The notes under the pieces: generated by a model
The model's database searches: none
What the model was told of the DNA's origin: nothing
Seen by the model: only the letters and a program-made list of their open reading frames with translations
Made by a program: the position numbers and the translations under genes
Assembly: GCF_014873705.1 (NCBI RefSeq)
Contig: NZ_JADBDS010000003.1
Location: 372,001 to 436,000, forward strand
Length of the DNA: 64,000 nucleotides
Direction: 5' to 3'
Origin: Mycobacterium sp. OAS707
GTDB lineage: Bacteria > Actinomycetota > Actinomycetes > Mycobacteriales > Mycobacteriaceae
In this document: piece by piece, positions 61,837-64,000 of the stretch
How positions within the stretch are numbered: position 1 is the first letter of the stretch
How the letters are laid out: the number at the start of each line of letters is the position of its first letter

Positions 61837-62240
61837 CTACAAGCGGTTCGCGCAAGCGGCAATTGGATCGCTTCGACCGCGACCTGCTTACGTTCGTGCT
61901 CAGCTGGGCGCCCTACGGCGGACCACCCGACAGCGAGTGCTTCGTCGAGTTCGGGATGAACGCCGAGCGCGTGCGTAAGCGGTGCATGGACGTCGTTTCG
62001 ACCACTCGCGCAATGGATTGTGCCGACGACGAGCGTGAGCTACTGCTGCGCACCTGCCGGCTGCTGCTGGGATGCCAGAGTCAACGCGACAGACGGTCCA
62101 TCGCCTCGTTGACCAAGCCGAAAGTGACCCGCTTGGTACGTCGCGCGGCGTTGAGGACCGCTTTGCGGCCCGCTGAAACGGGTTGGAGCGCAACGTCGTC
62201 CCCGACGCGAACGCTGCCGCCGCTGTGGACCCAGCAGTAG
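61833..62240 (+). CDS. Small protein, DUF3263-like N-terminus, overlapping the MOSC gene
   Basis: A GTG at 61833 overlaps the araA stop (GTGA) and opens 135 codons. The first 70 residues (RKRQLDRFDRDLLTFVLSWA, ECFVEFGMNAERVRKRC) resemble the helical DUF3263-type small proteins of actinobacteria. The last 53 residues are read antisense through the 3' end of the MOSC gene and look non-native. The real protein probably ended near residue 85; a lost stop codon is likely. Function is unknown. Confidence 0.6.
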   Translation: MTTSGSRKRQLDRFDRDLLTFVLSWAPYGGPPDSECFVEFGMNAERVRKRCMDVVSTTRAMDCADDERELLLRTCRLLLGCQSQRDRRSIASLTKPKVTRLVRRAALRTALRPAETGWSATSSPTRTLPPLWTQQ

Positions 62241-63067
62241 ACGCCCAGGCACCGGTCCGCTCGAGTCGCCACGGCCTTGGTGATGCGGCGGTCGACCTCG
62301 ATACCTGGCTGCGCGCGGCTGGGCATCACGCAGCGAATCGTCGGCATCGCAACGTTGAGGCCGACGTCGCCGACCGTGAGGCGGGACCCGGTCCAGTGCG
62401 ACTCCGGTAACTCTCCTGATGGATTGTCCAGCGCCAGTAGCACATTGGGGCGGAAGCGGCGCACATCGAGATCGCTGCCGACCTCCGCGCCGATGGTTGC
62501 CAGGCTGGTCTTGGTCAGCACATGAATCGGAGCAAGGTCGACGAACATGCCGGGCGGAGTCGAGTAGCGGGTGAAGTTGACCATGTCTGACACCCGGACC
62601 ATCGACAGATCGGGCAACTTCTCGTCGTCCGAGAGACCGAACGCGGCGCGCAGCCACCCGGCCGACATGGTTTCGGCGCGCTCTGTTCGACTCAGCTTGT
62701 GCAAGCTGGTGTCCTCGGCAGGCGGCAGTGCGGTCAGCTCGACTTCACGCCCAGTCAGTTCGGAGAGCTTGGCATGCACCCCGCCGTCGCTACTGGACAT
62801 CACCGTCCCGTCGGGGAACGTGATCTCCACCTCGGGAACGTTGCCGGGGCCTGCGTCGGGCGGGACCGCGGCGGGGTAACGAGCGGTTGCGGTCAGCAGC
62901 ACCGGCAGCTGCCTCGCCGACGCGGTGACGTCCTTCCCGACGTCGCGGACCGCCCACAAGCGGTCGCCAAGCACCCCCCTGGCGCTCACGTCGGCCTGAT
63001 CAATCTGCGTGCCGCCCAGCGACTTGACGGGGTACCGCCATAGTTCGGCGACCTGGCCGATGGTCAT
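62081..63067 (-). CDS. MOSC-domain molybdenum-cofactor-binding protein
   Basis: The 328-residue protein has an N-terminal MOSC_N beta-barrel (QVAELWRYPVKSLGG, GVLGDRLWAVRD). The MOSC domain carries RFRPNVLL-type strand RRFRPNVLLALD and the conserved cysteine in PTIRCVMPSRAQPG, the site that binds molybdenum in mARC-like proteins. It may reduce N-hydroxylated compounds with a partner reductase. No partner is adjacent. Its 3' end overlaps the DUF3263-like frame by 160 bases. Confidence 0.88.
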   Translation of the reverse strand: MTIGQVAELWRYPVKSLGGTQIDQADVSARGVLGDRLWAVRDVGKDVTASARQLPVLLTATARYPAAVPPDAGPGNVPEVEITFPDGTVMSSSDGGVHAKLSELTGREVELTALPPAEDTSLHKLSRTERAETMSAGWLRAAFGLSDDEKLPDLSMVRVSDMVNFTRYSTPPGMFVDLAPIHVLTKTSLATIGAEVGSDLDVRRFRPNVLLALDNPSGELPESHWTGSRLTVGDVGLNVAMPTIRCVMPSRAQPGIEVDRRITKAVATRADRCLGVYCWVHSGGSVRVGDDVALQPVSAGRKAVLNAARRTKRVTFGLVNEAMDRLSR

Positions 63068-63089
63068 AGCGCCACGGTACGGCGCACCG

Positions 63090-63617
63090 CTACGTAACGG
63101 GCTGCATTCCGGTCAGGTAGCGGCGGGCCAGATCCTGATAGGCACCGGGGTTTGTGTTCACCCACATCTCCGCCCCCGTGCCCGCGATCGGACCCCGCAC
63201 TTTCGCGGGCGAGCCGGTCACCAGCACCTCGTCGGGGATCTTGGTGCCGCCGACCACCAGTGAATGGGCGGCGATGAGGCTACGAGCGCCGATGACGGCA
63301 CCGTCGAGCACCGTGCAGTGGTTGGCGAGCACGGCCTGAGAGCCGATGTGCACCCCGTGCACCACACAACCGTGCGCGACCGTCGCACCCGGTCCGACGT
63401 CGACGGGGATGCCCGGCGGGGCGTGCAGCACGCAGTTGTCCTGCACGTTGGCCCCCTCGCGGACGATGATCGGGGCGAAGTCTGCGCGGATGACCGCGTT
63501 GAACCACACCGACGCTCCCGCCTCGACGTGGACGTCGCCGACGAGCGTGGCGGTGGGGGCGATGAATGCGCCTGCATCGATCGTCGGTGAACGACCCTCA
63601 AATGAGTACAACGGCAT
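63090..63617 (-). CDS. Gamma-carbonic-anhydrase-like hexapeptide protein (Rv3525c-like)
   Basis: The 175-residue left-handed beta-helix protein has repeating [LIV]GxxxxV hexapeptides. It has all three metal-binding histidines of gamma carbonic anhydrases (H65, H82, H87, the last two five apart), plus NAVIRAD and NVQDNCVLH. It corresponds to Rv3525c beside kshA. Its promoter is divergent from kshA across a KstR box. Confidence 0.92.
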   Translation of the reverse strand: MPLYSFEGRSPTIDAGAFIAPTATLVGDVHVEAGASVWFNAVIRADFAPIIVREGANVQDNCVLHAPPGIPVDVGPGATVAHGCVVHGVHIGSQAVLANHCTVLDGAVIGARSLIAAHSLVVGGTKIPDEVLVTGSPAKVRGPIAGTGAEMWVNTNPGAYQDLARRYLTGMQPVT

Positions 63618-63673
63618 CGTCTAGATATACCGCAGGTAAAACCCGTTTAGATTGCGCCCCGGGGGGCAAAAAC

Positions 63674-63687
63674 TGTAACGTGTTCTA
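63674..63687. promoter_or_regulatory. KstR operator upstream of kshA
   Basis: TGTAACGTGTTCTA matches the KstR consensus. It lies 29 bases before the kshA start and 56 bases before the divergent carbonic-anhydrase-like start, and can control both. Confidence 0.9.
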
Positions 63688-63716
63688 GTTAGAGAGCACA
63701 GATTGGGAGGCCCCAG

Positions 63717-64000
63717 GTGACCACCGAAACCGCAGCCATTCGCGAGATCGACGCCGGAGCGCTGCCGGACAGGTACGCGCGAGGCTGGCACTGCCTTGGC
63801 CCGGTGCAGACCTACCTGGACGGCAAGCCACACGGCATCGAGATTTTCGGCACGATGCTGGTGGTCTTCGCCGACTCCAATGGCGACGTCAAGGTGCTTG
63901 ACGGCTACTGCAGGCACATGGGCGGCAACCTCGCTCAGGGCACGATCAAGGGCGACGAGGTCGCCTGCCCCTTCCACGACTGGCGCTGGGGCGGCGACGG
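63717..64000 (+). CDS. kshA: KshA, oxygenase of 3-ketosteroid 9-alpha-hydroxylase (5' part)
   Basis: A GTG at 63717, with GGGAGG upstream, opens a frame cut by the window edge after 94 codons. It contains the Rieske 2Fe-2S site CRHMGG (Cys65, His67) and CPFHDW (Cys84, His87), with spacing equal to M. tuberculosis KshA (Cys67, His69, Cys86, His89). With reductase KshB it hydroxylates C9 of 3-ketosteroids and starts B-ring opening. The KstR box supports this identity. Confidence 0.95.
   Translation, partial: MTTETAAIREIDAGALPDRYARGWHCLGPVQTYLDGKPHGIEIFGTMLVVFADSNGDVKVLDGYCRHMGGNLAQGTIKGDEVACPFHDWRWGGD

Noticed and set aside
45009..62240. Arabinose block as a recent mobile element
   Set aside because: No integrase, transposase, tRNA gene or direct repeat was seen at either edge, so only an older transfer or gene loss elsewhere can be argued.

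Overview
The window comes from a high-GC actinobacterium, almost certainly a rapidly growing Mycobacterium (Mycolicibacterium). The evidence is a complete mce4 steroid-import operon with yrbE4AB and Mce-associated genes, otsA beside it, F420-dependent luciferase-like oxidoreductases, LpqN- and DUF732-type secreted proteins, and eight copies of the KstR operator (TNNAACNNGTTNNA) next to cholesterol-degradation genes. Gene order follows the M. tuberculosis Rv3489-Rv3526 segment, with extra material at both flanks and one large insertion.

Layout. (1) 1-7,100: a cut secreted-protein gene, a cytochrome P450, and a molybdenum hydroxylase operon of the carbon-monoxide-dehydrogenase type (XdhC-like maturation factor, large subunit, CoxG-like, FAD subunit, 2Fe-2S subunit). 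The active-site loop of the large subunit is not that of true CO dehydrogenase. (2) 7,100-11,760: a DUF732 protein, a 3-hydroxyisobutyrate-dehydrogenase-like enzyme, a short-chain dehydrogenase with its own KstR box, an enoyl-CoA hydratase-family gene, and three tandem secreted four-cysteine proteins. (3) 11,796-13,424: a 53-residue protein and otsA. (4) 13,411-25,241 (minus): mce4 operon (yrbE4A, yrbE4B, mce4A-F, two Mce-associated genes) preceded by hsd4A and fdxD. (5) 25,403-29,188 (plus): fadE26, fadE27, fadD17. (6) 29,224-31,978: AraC-type regulator, VOC protein, LpqN-like lipoprotein, alpha/beta hydrolase. (7) 31,999-45,008: nitronate-monooxygenase-like gene and fadD19, divergent echA19, an FAAL-type ligase, cyp142 with an Rv3519 homologue, an Rv3520c homologue, then Rv3521 homologue-ltp4-ltp3-LLM oxidoreductase-SnoaL-like protein. 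(8) 45,021-62,240: an L-arabinose gene set (aldose epimerase, Zn-dehydrogenase, two LacI regulators, two complete sugar ABC importers, araB, araD, araA) carrying four near-identical LacI-type operators. (9) 62,081-64,000: MOSC protein, gamma-carbonic-anhydrase-like protein and the 5' end of kshA.

How the parts work together. Mce4/YrbE4 imports cholesterol. Cyp142, fed electrons by ferredoxin, oxidises the side chain end. FadD19 and FadD17 make CoA thioesters. FadE26-FadE27, EchA19, Hsd4A and thiolase-family Ltp3/Ltp4 belong to side-chain beta-oxidation, and KshA opens ring degradation. KstR boxes lie before nearly every one of these transcription units. The arabinose block splits this regulon exactly between the ltp3 operon and kshA. 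It has no KstR box but its own operator family, so it looks like a separate sugar regulon that settled in the steroid locus. No insertion sequence, tRNA, rRNA or CRISPR array was seen. The only gene-free stretch above 300 bases is 51,947-52,269, a divergent promoter region with two operators.
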